From NCBI GenBank assembly GCA_039933105.1, contig JBDTOT010000015.1, positions 1 through 64,000 on the forward strand: a DNA stretch of 64,000 bases, given 5' to 3'. Position 1 is the first letter of the stretch. The number at the start of each line of letters is the position of its first letter. The translations under genes were made by a program, and so were the position numbers. Below the pieces are notes generated by a model. It was not told the DNA's origin. It did no database searches and was given only the letters and a program-made list of their open reading frames with translations. This document shows, piece by piece, positions 1 through 8,050 of this stretch. This stretch comes from FEN-1219 sp039933105. Its GTDB lineage: Bacteria > Pseudomonadota > Gammaproteobacteria > Steroidobacterales > Rariloculaceae.

Positions 1-21
1 GCAAGTACGTCCCTGTAGGCT

Positions 22-49
22 GCGTCAGCGCCGTCCATGGCGCTGACGC
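22..49. repeat. Perfect 11-bp stem-loop with GTCCAT loop
   Basis: The arms gcgtcagcgcc (22-32) and ggcgctgacgc (39-49) are exact reverse complements around the 6-nt loop gtccat. A second short hairpin with loop gtccct (tac/gta, 6-17) touches the window edge, so the element may be only partly visible. The loops match the RTCCMT loops inside the long palindromes at 191-326 and 49297-49416, which suggests one family. No T-run follows, so a classical terminator is not evident. Confidence 0.55.
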
Positions 50-190
50 TGCCGACGCACCCATCTGCGGGCCACGACCAAGCCACCACCGGGGCGCGAG
101 CGTTGTGTGCTGCGCCTCTTTTTTCCTCAGCGGTGACGAAGCCGCAGTTGCGGTGATCGTGCGGCCGCGAGCGCGTGCGATGCGGCGTGG

Positions 191-326
191 GCTGCGAGCG
201 GTCGTGCGTGTGACGGGTGGTCTCGCGAGACACGCCGGAAATCGCATCCCTGCGGCTCGTCCGCGCACGTCCCTGTGCGCGGACGGTCTCGCGAGACCAC
301 CCGTCACACGCACGACCGCTCGCAGC
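191..326. repeat. Nested palindromic repeat, copy 1 (40-bp perfect arms, 56-bp core)
   Basis: The 40-nt arms 191-230 and 287-326 are exact reverse complements. Between them is a 56-nt core (231-286) holding a second hairpin, stem 259-268 / 275-284, with loop gtccct. The same 56-nt core occurs on the other strand at 49329-49384 with about 5 differences, while the outer arms of the two copies differ in sequence. So the core is the conserved mobile or dispersed part, and the arms keep pairing rather than sequence. The element lies just downstream of shc. No transposase is nearby. Confidence 0.8.
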
Positions 327-363
327 TAGGCGATGTGCCAGTGAGGTGACGAAGAATAGGCCG

Positions 364-2370
364 CTACGCGGCGAGGAACTTGCGCGCTCGGCCGAGTGCC
401 ATCAGCGGGAAGTAGTGGCGGTACAGGTTGTAGTTGATCATGAAGCCGCGCTGCAGCTCCGTGCCCTGGGCGATGCGCTCGCGCGTCTTCTTGTCGCGGA
501 AGTCCATACGCGCGCCGAAGCCGTATCCTGGAAACCCCGTGCCCGTGTAGTACGGTTCATCCCAAGTGCCGTCGTCGCGCTGAGTGTCGGTCAGGAAACC
601 GATGCCGCGGCGAATCGTGCGCTCGTAGTCGCGACTGCGTGTGGCGACTAGCGCGAGCAACGCCCAACCCGTTTGCGAAGCCGTGCTCGGCCCCTTACCG
701 CGCAAGCTGTCGTCCATGTACGACGCGCATGTCTCGCCCCAGCCGCCATCCGAGTTCTGGTGAGCGACCAGCCAATCAGCTGCGTTGCGCACGTACGACT
801 GCGACATGTCTTCGCCGATCGCGGCGAGAGCCGGTAGCACCGCGGCCGTGCCGTAGACGTGATTCACGCCCCAGCGGCCGAACCAGCTGCCGTCGATCTC
901 CTGCTCGGAGCGCAAGAACTTATAGCCGCGCGCGACGGCCGGGTGCTGGCGGTCGAAACCGAGCAGGCCGAGCGCTTCGAGCACGTGTGCGGTCACGTCG
1001 GCGGAGGGGGGATCGAGCGCCTCACCGAAATCGCAAAACGGAATCTTCGTCAGAATTCGGTGGTCGTTGTCTTTGTCGAATGCGGCCCAACCGCCGTTGC
1101 TCGACTGCATTGCGAGTGTCCAGCCTAGCGCGCGATCGATCACGGCTCGGATTCGCGGCTCGTCGAGCAGCGTGCGCGGCAGGCGCGCGAGCACGATCAG
1201 TGCCACGGCGGTATCGTCGATGTCCGGGTAGTTCAGATTCGCCCGCTCGAATGCCCAGCCGCTCGGCTCTACACCTTTGACCTTTTTCGACCAGTCGCCG
1301 TGGTAACGGACCTCATTCTTGAGAACCCATTCGAGCGCCACCTGCATGTTCGGCGTGAGTTCGCGATCGCAGTCCTGCATCGCGAGCAACACCAGCAACG
1401 TATCCCACACCGGGGACTCGCTGGCTTGGATGTGCAACGTGCCGCCGCGCTCGTACGACCAATGAGTGTCGAGCGCCGCGAGCCCCTTCGAGACGACCGG
1501 ATGCTGGAGCGTATAGCCCTCGACGTTCAGCGCCATGAGGCTGTAGATCCATGGCGGCTGGATTCCGCCCCAGGCGCCGTCCGCGTCTTGGTGGCGCACG
1601 ATCCACCCCAGGCACGCGTTGATCGCCATCTCGCGCCCCGGCGTGAATCCCAGCTTCTGATAGAAGTGCAGGAACCGATCCGAGACGAGGAACAGCCGGC
1701 GCCACGACAGCCACGAGTTGCGTCGCGGCAAACTGTAGTCCATGCGCTCGCGGCCATCGGGGAAGAGCTCGTCGAGTTTCCGGTCAGGTGGCAGCGGTCG
1801 CACCGCGCGGCGCGCGGACAATACGGCGAGCGGCAGCAGAGTCGCACGCGCCCAGCTCGCGAAGTTGTAGATGTTGAAGTACCACGGCGGGTTCGCGATG
1901 ACCTCAGGGGGCAGGTTCGGCGTCGTGCTCCATGGCCACTCGCCGAGTAGCGCGAGCCAGTACCGCGTGAACACGCGAATCCCGCGCAGGCCGCCGTGCT
2001 CGAAAATCCAGCGGCGGGCGCGCGCGAGGGGCTCGTCGTCGGGCTGCATGCCGACGCTGCGCAGCGCCGCATAGCACTCGACGGTGCTGTTGATGTCGCC
2101 CTGCGGCGCCTGATAGTAACTTTCCCACGAGCCGTCGGGCCTTTGTGCCCGCAGCAGAGTGGCCACGATGTCCTGCTGGCGCGGGTGGGGGTACCCCAAG
2201 AAGTGCATCGCGAGCAGCCACTCGGCTTCCATCGAGTAGTTGGACTCGAGCATTCCGACCCAGAACCCGTCGGGCAGCTGCTCGCGATCGAGCCACGCGA
2301 TGGCCTTGGCAATCGAGGCGTCGATCTGTTGTGCAGGTTGCTCGAGGGCGCGGGGAGCTGAAACGGCCAT
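364..2370 (-). CDS. shc: Squalene-hopene cyclase
   Basis: Cyclises squalene to hopene/hopanol, the committed step to membrane hopanoids. The protein is a class II triterpene cyclase. It has repeated QW motifs (for example QRPDGSW, QDADGAW, QNSDGGW) and the catalytic acid motif DIDD near residue 383 in the context NYPDIDDTAVAL. The C-terminus has the family's GFPGYGFG stretch. From the chosen ATG the protein is 668 residues, close to the usual length. An upstream in-frame ATG at 2400 overlaps a likely -10 element (GATAAT), so 2370 is preferred. It is divergent from the small lipoprotein gene at 2498. No other hopanoid gene is nearby. Confidence 0.95.
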   Translation of the reverse strand: MAVSAPRALEQPAQQIDASIAKAIAWLDREQLPDGFWVGMLESNYSMEAEWLLAMHFLGYPHPRQQDIVATLLRAQRPDGSWESYYQAPQGDINSTVECYAALRSVGMQPDDEPLARARRWIFEHGGLRGIRVFTRYWLALLGEWPWSTTPNLPPEVIANPPWYFNIYNFASWARATLLPLAVLSARRAVRPLPPDRKLDELFPDGRERMDYSLPRRNSWLSWRRLFLVSDRFLHFYQKLGFTPGREMAINACLGWIVRHQDADGAWGGIQPPWIYSLMALNVEGYTLQHPVVSKGLAALDTHWSYERGGTLHIQASESPVWDTLLVLLAMQDCDRELTPNMQVALEWVLKNEVRYHGDWSKKVKGVEPSGWAFERANLNYPDIDDTAVALIVLARLPRTLLDEPRIRAVIDRALGWTLAMQSSNGGWAAFDKDNDHRILTKIPFCDFGEALDPPSADVTAHVLEALGLLGFDRQHPAVARGYKFLRSEQEIDGSWFGRWGVNHVYGTAAVLPALAAIGEDMSQSYVRNAADWLVAHQNSDGGWGETCASYMDDSLRGKGPSTASQTGWALLALVATRSRDYERTIRRGIGFLTDTQRDDGTWDEPYYTGTGFPGYGFGARMDFRDKKTRERIAQGTELQRGFMINYNLYRHYFPLMALGRARKFLAA

Positions 2371-2398
2371 ACCCGGGGGTGGAGAAAGTGACCGGGCC

Positions 2399-2427
2399 AT
2401 TATCGCACAGGCCCGCCGGAGGGTCGT
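2399..2427 (-). promoter_or_regulatory. Candidate extended -10 promoter for shc
   Basis: On the minus strand an ACGACC hexamer (2427-2422) is followed after 17 nt by GATAAT (2404-2399), preceded by TGC, an extended -10 signature. The predicted transcription start lies between the two candidate ATG codons of shc and supports the downstream one. The -35 match is weak. Seen in sequence; activity is inferred. Confidence 0.4.
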
Positions 2428-2497
2428 TTCTACCCGGCGGCTTGCGGCTCGACAGCGAATCGCAGAGCATCCCAAATCACCCTTTACCGAGATTTCG

Positions 2498-2887
2498 ATG
2501 CTGTTACTGCGTGCCGCTGTGCTGTGCGTCGCGACCACGATTCTGGCCGGTTGCGCCGTGCTGACGGCCGATGGCGAACGGCTCGGGCTAACCTCGCCTG
2601 AGTTCCGCGCCTACGTCGAACGAGTGTTTAGGGAGCAGAACCGAGTGGCCGACCAATTCGCGTTCGCGCTCGAGGCTGTGCGCGATGCGCCGTCCGCCGT
2701 CACCGCCGCCGAGCAGTCGTTGCTCGACGCGTGCGCCGCTTTGAACGAACTCGCCACGGCGCGCCGCGACGAGCGGCAGTTGAGCTTGTCGCAGCGGTCC
2801 ACGGCGGCGCGCAGTGCGCCTGGGTGTGAGCGAACGGTGCGCGCGAGTGTGGCAACGCTCGATGCGTGGCAGGCGACTCGACCTTAG
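2498..2887 (+). CDS. Small lipoprotein, unknown function
   Basis: This 129-residue protein starts with a hydrophobic signal peptide ending in the lipobox LAGC (Cys near residue 18), so it is probably an outer- or inner-membrane lipoprotein. The mature part is short, rich in Ala, Arg and Glu, probably helical, and has two further Cys residues (in LLDACAAL and PGCERT). I do not recognise a family. The start is the ATG directly before the hydrophobic stretch; a longer upstream frame would overlap shc. The gene is divergent from shc and its last four bases overlap the end of the convergent NlpC/P60 gene. Confidence 0.7.
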   Translation: MLLLRAAVLCVATTILAGCAVLTADGERLGLTSPEFRAYVERVFREQNRVADQFAFALEAVRDAPSAVTAAEQSLLDACAALNELATARRDERQLSLSQRSTAARSAPGCERTVRASVATLDAWQATRP

Positions 2888-3417
2888 GGCGGTAACAGCC
2901 GACCCACGGCGACGAGGTGCTGCCGATAGTAAGCAGAGTCGAGGTTCGCGACCGCGACGTGCTGGCCGCTGGCCGGCGCATGCACGAACCAACCGCCGCC
3001 CAAATAAATGCCGACGTGCGACAACTTCGCTTCGTCTTGGAAGAACATCAGATCGCCGGCGCCAGCGCTACTGAGCGCGATCTTGCGCGAGGCGCGGAAC
3101 AGTTCCTGCGAGGTACGCGGCACTCGGTAGCCGGCTTTGCCGTACGTATAGAACACGAGACCGCTGCAGTCGAAGCCTTCGTCCGGTTTTGCGCCGCCGT
3201 AGCGGTACTGCGCGCCGACGAGGTTGCGTGCGAGCTCCGCGATTGCACTACCGACGTACGTTTCGGCCGAGCGCGGTTCGACGATGGCCCGCGCAGGGGC
3301 CACTGCGAGGGCAGGTGTCGGCGTCACGGCGTGTTGCGGCGCGCCGGCACACCCGGTCAGGGCAGCGGCCGTGGCGAGCACAACGATGAGCTTGAGATTT
3401 GCGGTCGTGCGGAGCAT
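2884..3417 (-). CDS. NlpC/P60 (C40) peptidoglycan endopeptidase, lipoprotein
   Basis: A probable gamma-D-glutamyl-diamino acid endopeptidase that cuts peptidoglycan stem peptides. The N-terminus is a signal peptide with lipobox LTGC, so it is membrane-anchored facing the periplasm. The catalytic Cys lies in FDCSGLVFYTYG, and the His motif in LSHVGIYLGGGWFVHAP, as in the Spr/YafL type. Domain length is normal. The ATG at 3417 is preferred over 3426 because a GAGG motif sits 9 nt before it and abuts the upstream ATG. It is downstream of the cysteine synthase-like gene on the same strand, with a gap of about 115 bp, so co-transcription is uncertain. Confidence 0.9.
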   Translation of the reverse strand: MLRTTANLKLIVVLATAAALTGCAGAPQHAVTPTPALAVAPARAIVEPRSAETYVGSAIAELARNLVGAQYRYGGAKPDEGFDCSGLVFYTYGKAGYRVPRTSQELFRASRKIALSSAGAGDLMFFQDEAKLSHVGIYLGGGWFVHAPASGQHVAVANLDSAYYRQHLVAVGRLLPP

Positions 3418-3485
3418 GGAGACCATCCTCGCGCGTGCTAGCTGAATTCATCCTGAATTCGCGCCGCGTACCCTCGTCTGCGAGC

Positions 3486-3501
3486 GCGCCGTCGACGGCG
3501 C
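3486..3501. other. 16-bp perfect palindrome upstream of the NlpC/P60 gene
   Basis: gcgccgtcgacggcgc is its own reverse complement and is followed on the plus strand by eight A residues. It sits in the gap between the cysteine synthase-like gene and the NlpC/P60 gene, both on the minus strand. In their transcript the U-run would precede rather than follow the stem, so it does not fit a standard terminator for them. It might be an operator; the role is unknown. Confidence 0.3.
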
Positions 3502-3531
3502 AGCTCAAAAAAAACGGAGTACGTGACGAAG

Positions 3532-4536
3532 CTAAACGAGCCAGGGCGGAGGAGGCAGTCCCTTCGCCTTCAGGAACTCGGGATTGAACAGCTTCGACTG
3601 ATAGCGCGACCCGGAGTCGCACAGCACGGTCACGATCGTCTTACCCGGGCCAAGCTGCTGCGCTAAACGGATTGCGCCCGCCACGTTGATGCCGGTGGAG
3701 CCGCCGAGCAATAGGCCTTCGTGCTGCAACAGGTCGTAGAGCACCGGCAGCATTTCGCTGTCTGGGATCTGGATGGCGTCGTCGATCTTTGCGCCGTCCA
3801 GGTTCCCCGTGATTCGTCCCTGGCCGATGCCTTCGCTGACAGAGCTGCCCGTCGACGCCTTGACCTCGCCGGTCTTGATCCAGTTGTAGACAGCTGCGCC
3901 GAGCGGGTCAGCGGCCGCCGTCACCACGCGTGGATTGCGTTGCTTCAAGTAAGCGCTGACGCCGGCGAGCGTGCCGCCGGTACCGACCGCGCAGATGAAG
4001 CCGTCGACCTTGCCATCCGTCTGCTCCCAGATCTCGGGACCCGTGCTGGCCGTGTGGCCGTCGCGGTTCGCGTGATTGTCCCACTGGTTCGCGTACAGAA
4101 CGCCGTGCGGCTCGCTGGCCTTGAGCTCCTCGGCCGTGCGCGCGGCGATATGCACGTAGTTGTTGGGATCCTTGTACGGCACTGCTGGCACTTCGCGCAG
4201 CTCGGCGCCGCATAGTCGCAGCATGTCTTTCTTTTCCTGCGACTGCGTGTTCGGCATCAGGATTAGCGTGCGGTAGCCGCGGGAGCGCCCGACGAGGGCC
4301 AGGCCTATGCCCGTATTGCCCGCCGTGCCCTCGACAATGAGTCCGCCGGGCTCGAGCACGCCGCGCCGCTCGGCGTCGAGTACCATGAACTTCGCCGCCC
4401 GGTCCTTGACTGAGCCGCCGGGATTCAGGAATTCGGCTTTGCCCAGGATGGTGCAGCCGGTCAGCTCCGATGCCCGCTTGAGCTTGATCAGCGGTGTATT
4501 GCCGACGGCGTCGACGAAGTCGTTACGGATGTCCAT
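3532..4536 (-). CDS. Cysteine synthase A-type PLP enzyme
   Basis: A fold-type II PLP enzyme that probably condenses O-acetylserine with sulfide to cysteine. The PLP lysine is in GGSVKDRAA, the substrate loop reads EGTAGNTGIG, and the phosphate-binding glycine loop is GTGGTLAG. The 334-residue length fits the family. The loop EGTAGNTG, in place of EPTSGNTG of E. coli CysK, marks a distinct subgroup, so cystathionine beta-synthase-like or other beta-replacement activity cannot be excluded and no gene symbol is given. It lies 21 bp after the DUF4399 gene on the same strand and is probably co-transcribed with it. Confidence 0.88.
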   Translation of the reverse strand: MDIRNDFVDAVGNTPLIKLKRASELTGCTILGKAEFLNPGGSVKDRAAKFMVLDAERRGVLEPGGLIVEGTAGNTGIGLALVGRSRGYRTLILMPNTQSQEKKDMLRLCGAELREVPAVPYKDPNNYVHIAARTAEELKASEPHGVLYANQWDNHANRDGHTASTGPEIWEQTDGKVDGFICAVGTGGTLAGVSAYLKQRNPRVVTAAADPLGAAVYNWIKTGEVKASTGSSVSEGIGQGRITGNLDGAKIDDAIQIPDSEMLPVLYDLLQHEGLLLGGSTGINVAGAIRLAQQLGPGKTIVTVLCDSGSRYQSKLFNPEFLKAKGLPPPPWLV

Positions 4537-4557
4537 ACGTCCCAGCTCAGCGCAACG

Positions 4558-5010
4558 TCACTTGGCGGCTACGGTGATCGTGATCTTCTCCGAGCGCACC
4601 GGGGGCTGATGGGGGATGTGCGCCGCGTCGCCGAGCACGAGCTGCAGCGTGTGCTTGCCGGGCTCGAGCGTGAGCTCGGTTTCGGTCTGGCCGGCGCCGA
4701 AGTGCTTGTGCGTGGCGTCGTTCGGAATGGGCAAGTTGTCCGGGGGCAGCTCGGTCACGTCGATCAGCAGGTGATGATGGCCCGTGTTCGCGGCCGTCAC
4801 GCCGGCGGGTGCCACTCCCATGCCACGCAGGCCGAATCGGACAGTGACAGGAGAGGTCACGGTCGCGCCATTCGCCGGCGCCAGGAAATAGACCATCGCG
4901 CCATCGGGCGACGCCGTGCGCGGGAGGGCGGCCGGCGCCGTTTCCTGGGCGGGACCGAAGGCCGGAAGAGCTAATAGAAGGAGGCCGCAGAACGATGTTA
5001 TCTTGCGCAC
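4558..5010 (-). CDS. DUF4399-type periplasmic protein
   Basis: This 150-residue protein has a cleavable signal peptide (cut likely near AFGPAQE). Its single domain has the motifs VRFGLRGMGVAPAG and NTGHHHLLID and ends in a beta-rich stretch, all typical of DUF4399. The function of the family is not established. The cluster of His residues (GHHHLL, THKHFG) could bind metal, which is inference. It is the first gene of a likely minus-strand operon with the cysteine synthase-like gene. Confidence 0.82.
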   Translation of the reverse strand: MRKITSFCGLLLLALPAFGPAQETAPAALPRTASPDGAMVYFLAPANGATVTSPVTVRFGLRGMGVAPAGVTAANTGHHHLLIDVTELPPDNLPIPNDATHKHFGAGQTETELTLEPGKHTLQLVLGDAAHIPHQPPVRSEKITITVAAK

Positions 5011-5248
5011 GGTGGTCGCCCCTGTTGCGATGTGGTTGGTCTTCGAGGTGCGCCGCGAATCTTAACAGGAGCCAGGGGCCGTCAACGCGAACGCGCCGCT
5101 GAGCGTTATGCAATATTTTCTGCCGTTGGCCTGCCGCCGTGTTTACAGTGAACTTAGGTGTGGCCCCGCGTTACTAACAAACATCCTGCCGCCATCCGCA
5201 ACCTGCACTGGGTTGTCGATCGGCAGAGAACTTTCATCGAGGTGACTC

Positions 5249-6664
5249 ATGGGACAAACGCTTGTGCGCGCAGCGCTGCTCGGCGGCTTGTTCGCGGGCA
5301 TTCTCGCGTGTAGCAGCCAGCAAACGCTCGGCGGGTCTTCCGGTGGCGTGTCCATGCCGTCCGGCTCTTCTGGCGGCTCGTCCGGTTCGTCGGGCGCTTC
5401 AGGTGGCGGGTCCTCCGGGGGCGGCTCTTCGGGGGGTGGCACGTCGGCGGGCGGTGGCTCGTCCGGCGGCGGCGCCTCTGCAGGTGGGGGCTCGTCCGGC
5501 GGTGGTTCTTCGGGCGGTGGTGCGTCGGGGGGGGGTGGGTCCTCTCGTGGCGGATCCTCCGGCGGCGGGCTGCCCGGATCCTCAGGCGGTGGCCTCGGGT
5601 CGTCGGGTGGCGGTTCAGCGGGTGGCGGAGGTTCGTCGGGCGGAGGCCTTGGCTCGTCCGGCGGTTTGCCGGGCTCGAGCGGGGGTGGGCTGCCCGGCTC
5701 CAGCGGCGGTGGTGCGGCCGGCGGTGGTTCCTCGGGTGGCGCGTCCGTCGGTTTGCCCGGTGGTGGCTCGATCGGTCTTCCGGGCAACAGTGGCTCCCAA
5801 GGGCAGGGCACCGCGGACAGCGGTTCCGGCGCAGGCGGTAGCTCGCGCAGCGGTTCGGGCGCGAGCGGCGCAGGGGGTTCCAGTGCGGGCCAGGGTTCGG
5901 CGGCCAGCGGCGGCGCGACAGCAGGCAGCGGCGGAGCGGGCGCCGGGAGCGGTTCAAATGGCACCGGCGGCGCCGCAGGCGGCAGCGGCGGGGCCGGCGG
6001 TAGCAGCGCCAGTGCGGGCGGTTCATCCGGGCAAGCGGGTGCCGGCGGCGGTGGCGGCGGGAACGAGCAAGGCGCAGGCGGCGGCGGTGGCGACCCGCGG
6101 ACGGCCCAAAACGGTGGCGGTGCGGGGGGGCAGGGTACGGGCGCCGGCGGCAAGGGCACGCAAGGCAACGGCAACGGCGACAGTCCGTTTGGCGACGGGA
6201 ACGGCGGCGACGCGACGGGCCAAGGCGGCGATGAGGAATTCAAACGTTCGCTCGGCGACTTCGACGCCGTCATGAGCTCCGAGCGGGACAAGGTCGCAAA
6301 GAACGGCGGCGGTGGCGCTGGGGCGGACGCCGAACTAGGCGGCGCCGGCCAGGGCGGCTCCGCGCAGGGGGGCGCCGCAGGTCAAGGCGGTGGTACCGAT
6401 GCTTCGGGCAAGGCCGGAGCGGGTAGCGCGGCCGGCGGAGCTGGCGGCAGTGGCACTCCCGGTGGCGCCAGCGGGCAGGCGGGCTCGAGCGCTCCGCCGA
6501 GCAACCCGCCGGAATCGGCTGTCGCAGCGGTAAAAGGTTGCGGCGAGCCGGACAAGGTTGCGCGCCAGCTGTGCGAAGCGGCCACGCAGGAGAAGGATCC
6601 TTTTCTGCGGGCGGCGTTGTGGGACGAGTACAACCAGTACAAGAAAATTCTGGCGCGGCAGTAG
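5249..6664 (+). CDS. Gly/Ser-rich lipoprotein, first gene of the vWA-TolQR-like cluster
   Basis: A 471-residue protein with a signal peptide and lipobox ILAC (Cys21). Residues about 28-400 are dominated by Gly and Ser, first as short GGSSGGG-like repeats and then with Ala, Gln, Asn and Asp mixed in. Only the last 50 residues look folded: they contain two Cys (KGCGEPD, RQLCEA) and a helical end (LRAALWDEYNQYKKILARQ). A GAGGTGA ribosome site sits 5 nt before the ATG. The long low-complexity part could be a flexible tether through the periplasm or cell wall with the C-terminal helix as the docking end; this is inference. A second lipoprotein gene follows after 21 bp. The opposite strand of the repeat gives a false Pro-rich frame. 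Confidence 0.85.
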   Translation: MGQTLVRAALLGGLFAGILACSSQQTLGGSSGGVSMPSGSSGGSSGSSGASGGGSSGGGSSGGGTSAGGGSSGGGASAGGGSSGGGSSGGGASGGGGSSRGGSSGGGLPGSSGGGLGSSGGGSAGGGGSSGGGLGSSGGLPGSSGGGLPGSSGGGAAGGGSSGGASVGLPGGGSIGLPGNSGSQGQGTADSGSGAGGSSRSGSGASGAGGSSAGQGSAASGGATAGSGGAGAGSGSNGTGGAAGGSGGAGGSSASAGGSSGQAGAGGGGGGNEQGAGGGGGDPRTAQNGGGAGGQGTGAGGKGTQGNGNGDSPFGDGNGGDATGQGGDEEFKRSLGDFDAVMSSERDKVAKNGGGGAGADAELGGAGQGGSAQGGAAGQGGGTDASGKAGAGSAAGGAGGSGTPGGASGQAGSSAPPSNPPESAVAAVKGCGEPDKVARQLCEAATQEKDPFLRAALWDEYNQYKKILARQ

Positions 6665-6685
6665 CGTCAGCGTAGGGGGTTCGTC

Positions 6686-8050
6686 ATGGGGCGTATCGGG
6701 CTGCTGTTACTCGCCTTCTGGTGGGTGACGGGTTGCAGCACCTCTGAGGTGCTGGTCGCGCACTCGGTAGCGCTCACGAAAGCCACCGCGGATGCACCCG
6801 AAGCCGAGCTGCTCGACGTCGGCATCAAGGTCTTCGAGTCCGGCGTGCCCGAAGGCGAAGTCGATAAGGAAGTCATCGAGGCGCTGATCAAGGAAGGCAC
6901 GTTCGTGCAGATCCGGCGCAGCGAATCGCTCTACATGGCCGTCGTGTTGCGCAACACGTTGCAGAAGTCCGGCAACTGGGGCTCGGTGTGGGTCATGCCG
7001 AAGGAAACCACGGTAGCGGATCTCGCGGTGACGGCGAAGATTCTGCATTCCGATGGCGATCAGGTGCGGTTGCACGTCGTCGCCAAAGACGCGACTGGGC
7101 GCGTGTGGCTCAGCAAGAACTACGAAATGGCCACGGCCGCCGGCGCATTCAATCGGAAGCGTTATCCGAATCTCGATCCGTATCAGGATGTATTCAACGA
7201 GATCGCGAACGACCTTGCTGCGGCGCGCGACAAGCTCACCACGGCCCAGCGTCGCGAACTCCGCGGCGTGTCCGGAATGCGCTATGCCGCGGACGTGAGT
7301 CCCGAGGCGTTCAAGGGCTACGTGGTCGACGATGGCAAAGGGCGCTACACGCTGAATCGTTTGCCAGCCACTGACGACCCAATGTACGACCGCACGCAAA
7401 GCGTGCGTCAGCGCGAGCGGTTGTTCCTCGATACTCTCGATGAGCACTATGAGAAGTTTTACGCAGACGCCGGGGATTCGTACAACAGCTGGCGCGAGAA
7501 CTCCCGCGAAGAAGCGATCGAAGTCCACGAGCTCACGAAGCAGGCGCACTGGCGCACGGGTTTGGGCATCGCGACGATCGTCGCGTCTGTGGTGTACGGC
7601 CAAAAGAGCGATGGCAGTTTCGCCGACCGCGTCATCCGTGACGCGATGATGTACGTCGGCTTCGACATGATCCGCACGAGTCAGGTGCGCAAGCAGGAGA
7701 AGAAGGTTCACACCGACGCGCTCAACGAACTCTCGTCGAGCTTCGAAACCAAGATGAAGCCCATGGTCGTCGAGATCCAAGGCACGCAACATCGACTCAC
7801 GGGCACGGCGGATGCGCAGTATCAGGAGTGGCGGGAGCTGCTGCAGCAGATCTTTGCAACGGAATCGGGCCTCAAGCCCGAGGACGTCACGATCTATACC
7901 GAGACGGAGCCCGAGGCACCCGTCGAGTTGCCGCCGGTGCCGGTGGTGACCCCTGCATCCGCGCCGGAAGGAGATCCCGCCGCGCCCAGCGGCGAAGCCA
8001 CGACGGAAGGCAGTTCGGATGCAAGCGCGACGGCGGCCGGCGGAGTCTGA
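6686..8050 (+). CDS. Lipoprotein of unknown function in the vWA-TolQR-like cluster
   Basis: A 454-residue protein with signal peptide and lipobox VTGC (Cys17). The first half looks globular alpha/beta (for example SGNWGSVWVMP and VAKDATGRVWL). A helical part follows with a hydrophobic stretch TGLGIATIVASVVYG around residue 295, and the end is an unstructured Pro/Ala/Ser-rich tail. I do not assign it to a named family. The next gene, the kinase, starts inside its 3' end, which argues for translational coupling. Together with the Gly-rich lipoprotein and the kinase/FHA/SUMF1-fold genes, its position recalls the lipoprotein TagQ of the type VI secretion threonine-phosphorylation pathway, but no homology is claimed. 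Confidence 0.8.
   Translation: MGRIGLLLLAFWWVTGCSTSEVLVAHSVALTKATADAPEAELLDVGIKVFESGVPEGEVDKEVIEALIKEGTFVQIRRSESLYMAVVLRNTLQKSGNWGSVWVMPKETTVADLAVTAKILHSDGDQVRLHVVAKDATGRVWLSKNYEMATAAGAFNRKRYPNLDPYQDVFNEIANDLAAARDKLTTAQRRELRGVSGMRYAADVSPEAFKGYVVDDGKGRYTLNRLPATDDPMYDRTQSVRQRERLFLDTLDEHYEKFYADAGDSYNSWRENSREEAIEVHELTKQAHWRTGLGIATIVASVVYGQKSDGSFADRVIRDAMMYVGFDMIRTSQVRKQEKKVHTDALNELSSSFETKMKPMVVEIQGTQHRLTGTADAQYQEWRELLQQIFATESGLKPEDVTIYTETEPEAPVELPPVPVVTPASAPEGDPAAPSGEATTEGSSDASATAAGGV

Larger units (their letters stand above)
1..363. other. Intergenic region with hairpins and a nested palindrome
   Basis: No convincing gene is seen between the window edge and the stop of shc. Short open frames here are not supported by a ribosome site or a recognisable product. 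The stretch instead holds a perfect 11-bp hairpin near the left edge and a very long inverted repeat, both annotated separately. Both lie downstream of shc, so they could act in transcription termination or mRNA 3'-end protection, but that is inference. Confidence 0.6.

Noticed and set aside
191..326. Terminal inverted repeats of an insertion sequence
   Set aside because: Only 56 nt lie between the arms, and there is no transposase; the second copy has different arms, which does not fit IS ends.
5143..6291. 382-residue Pro-rich open frame on the minus strand
   Set aside because: It is the antisense of the Gly/Ser repeat of the lipoprotein at 5249. Pro-rich antisense frames are expected opposite GGN/TCN repeats, and no signal or ribosome site supports it.
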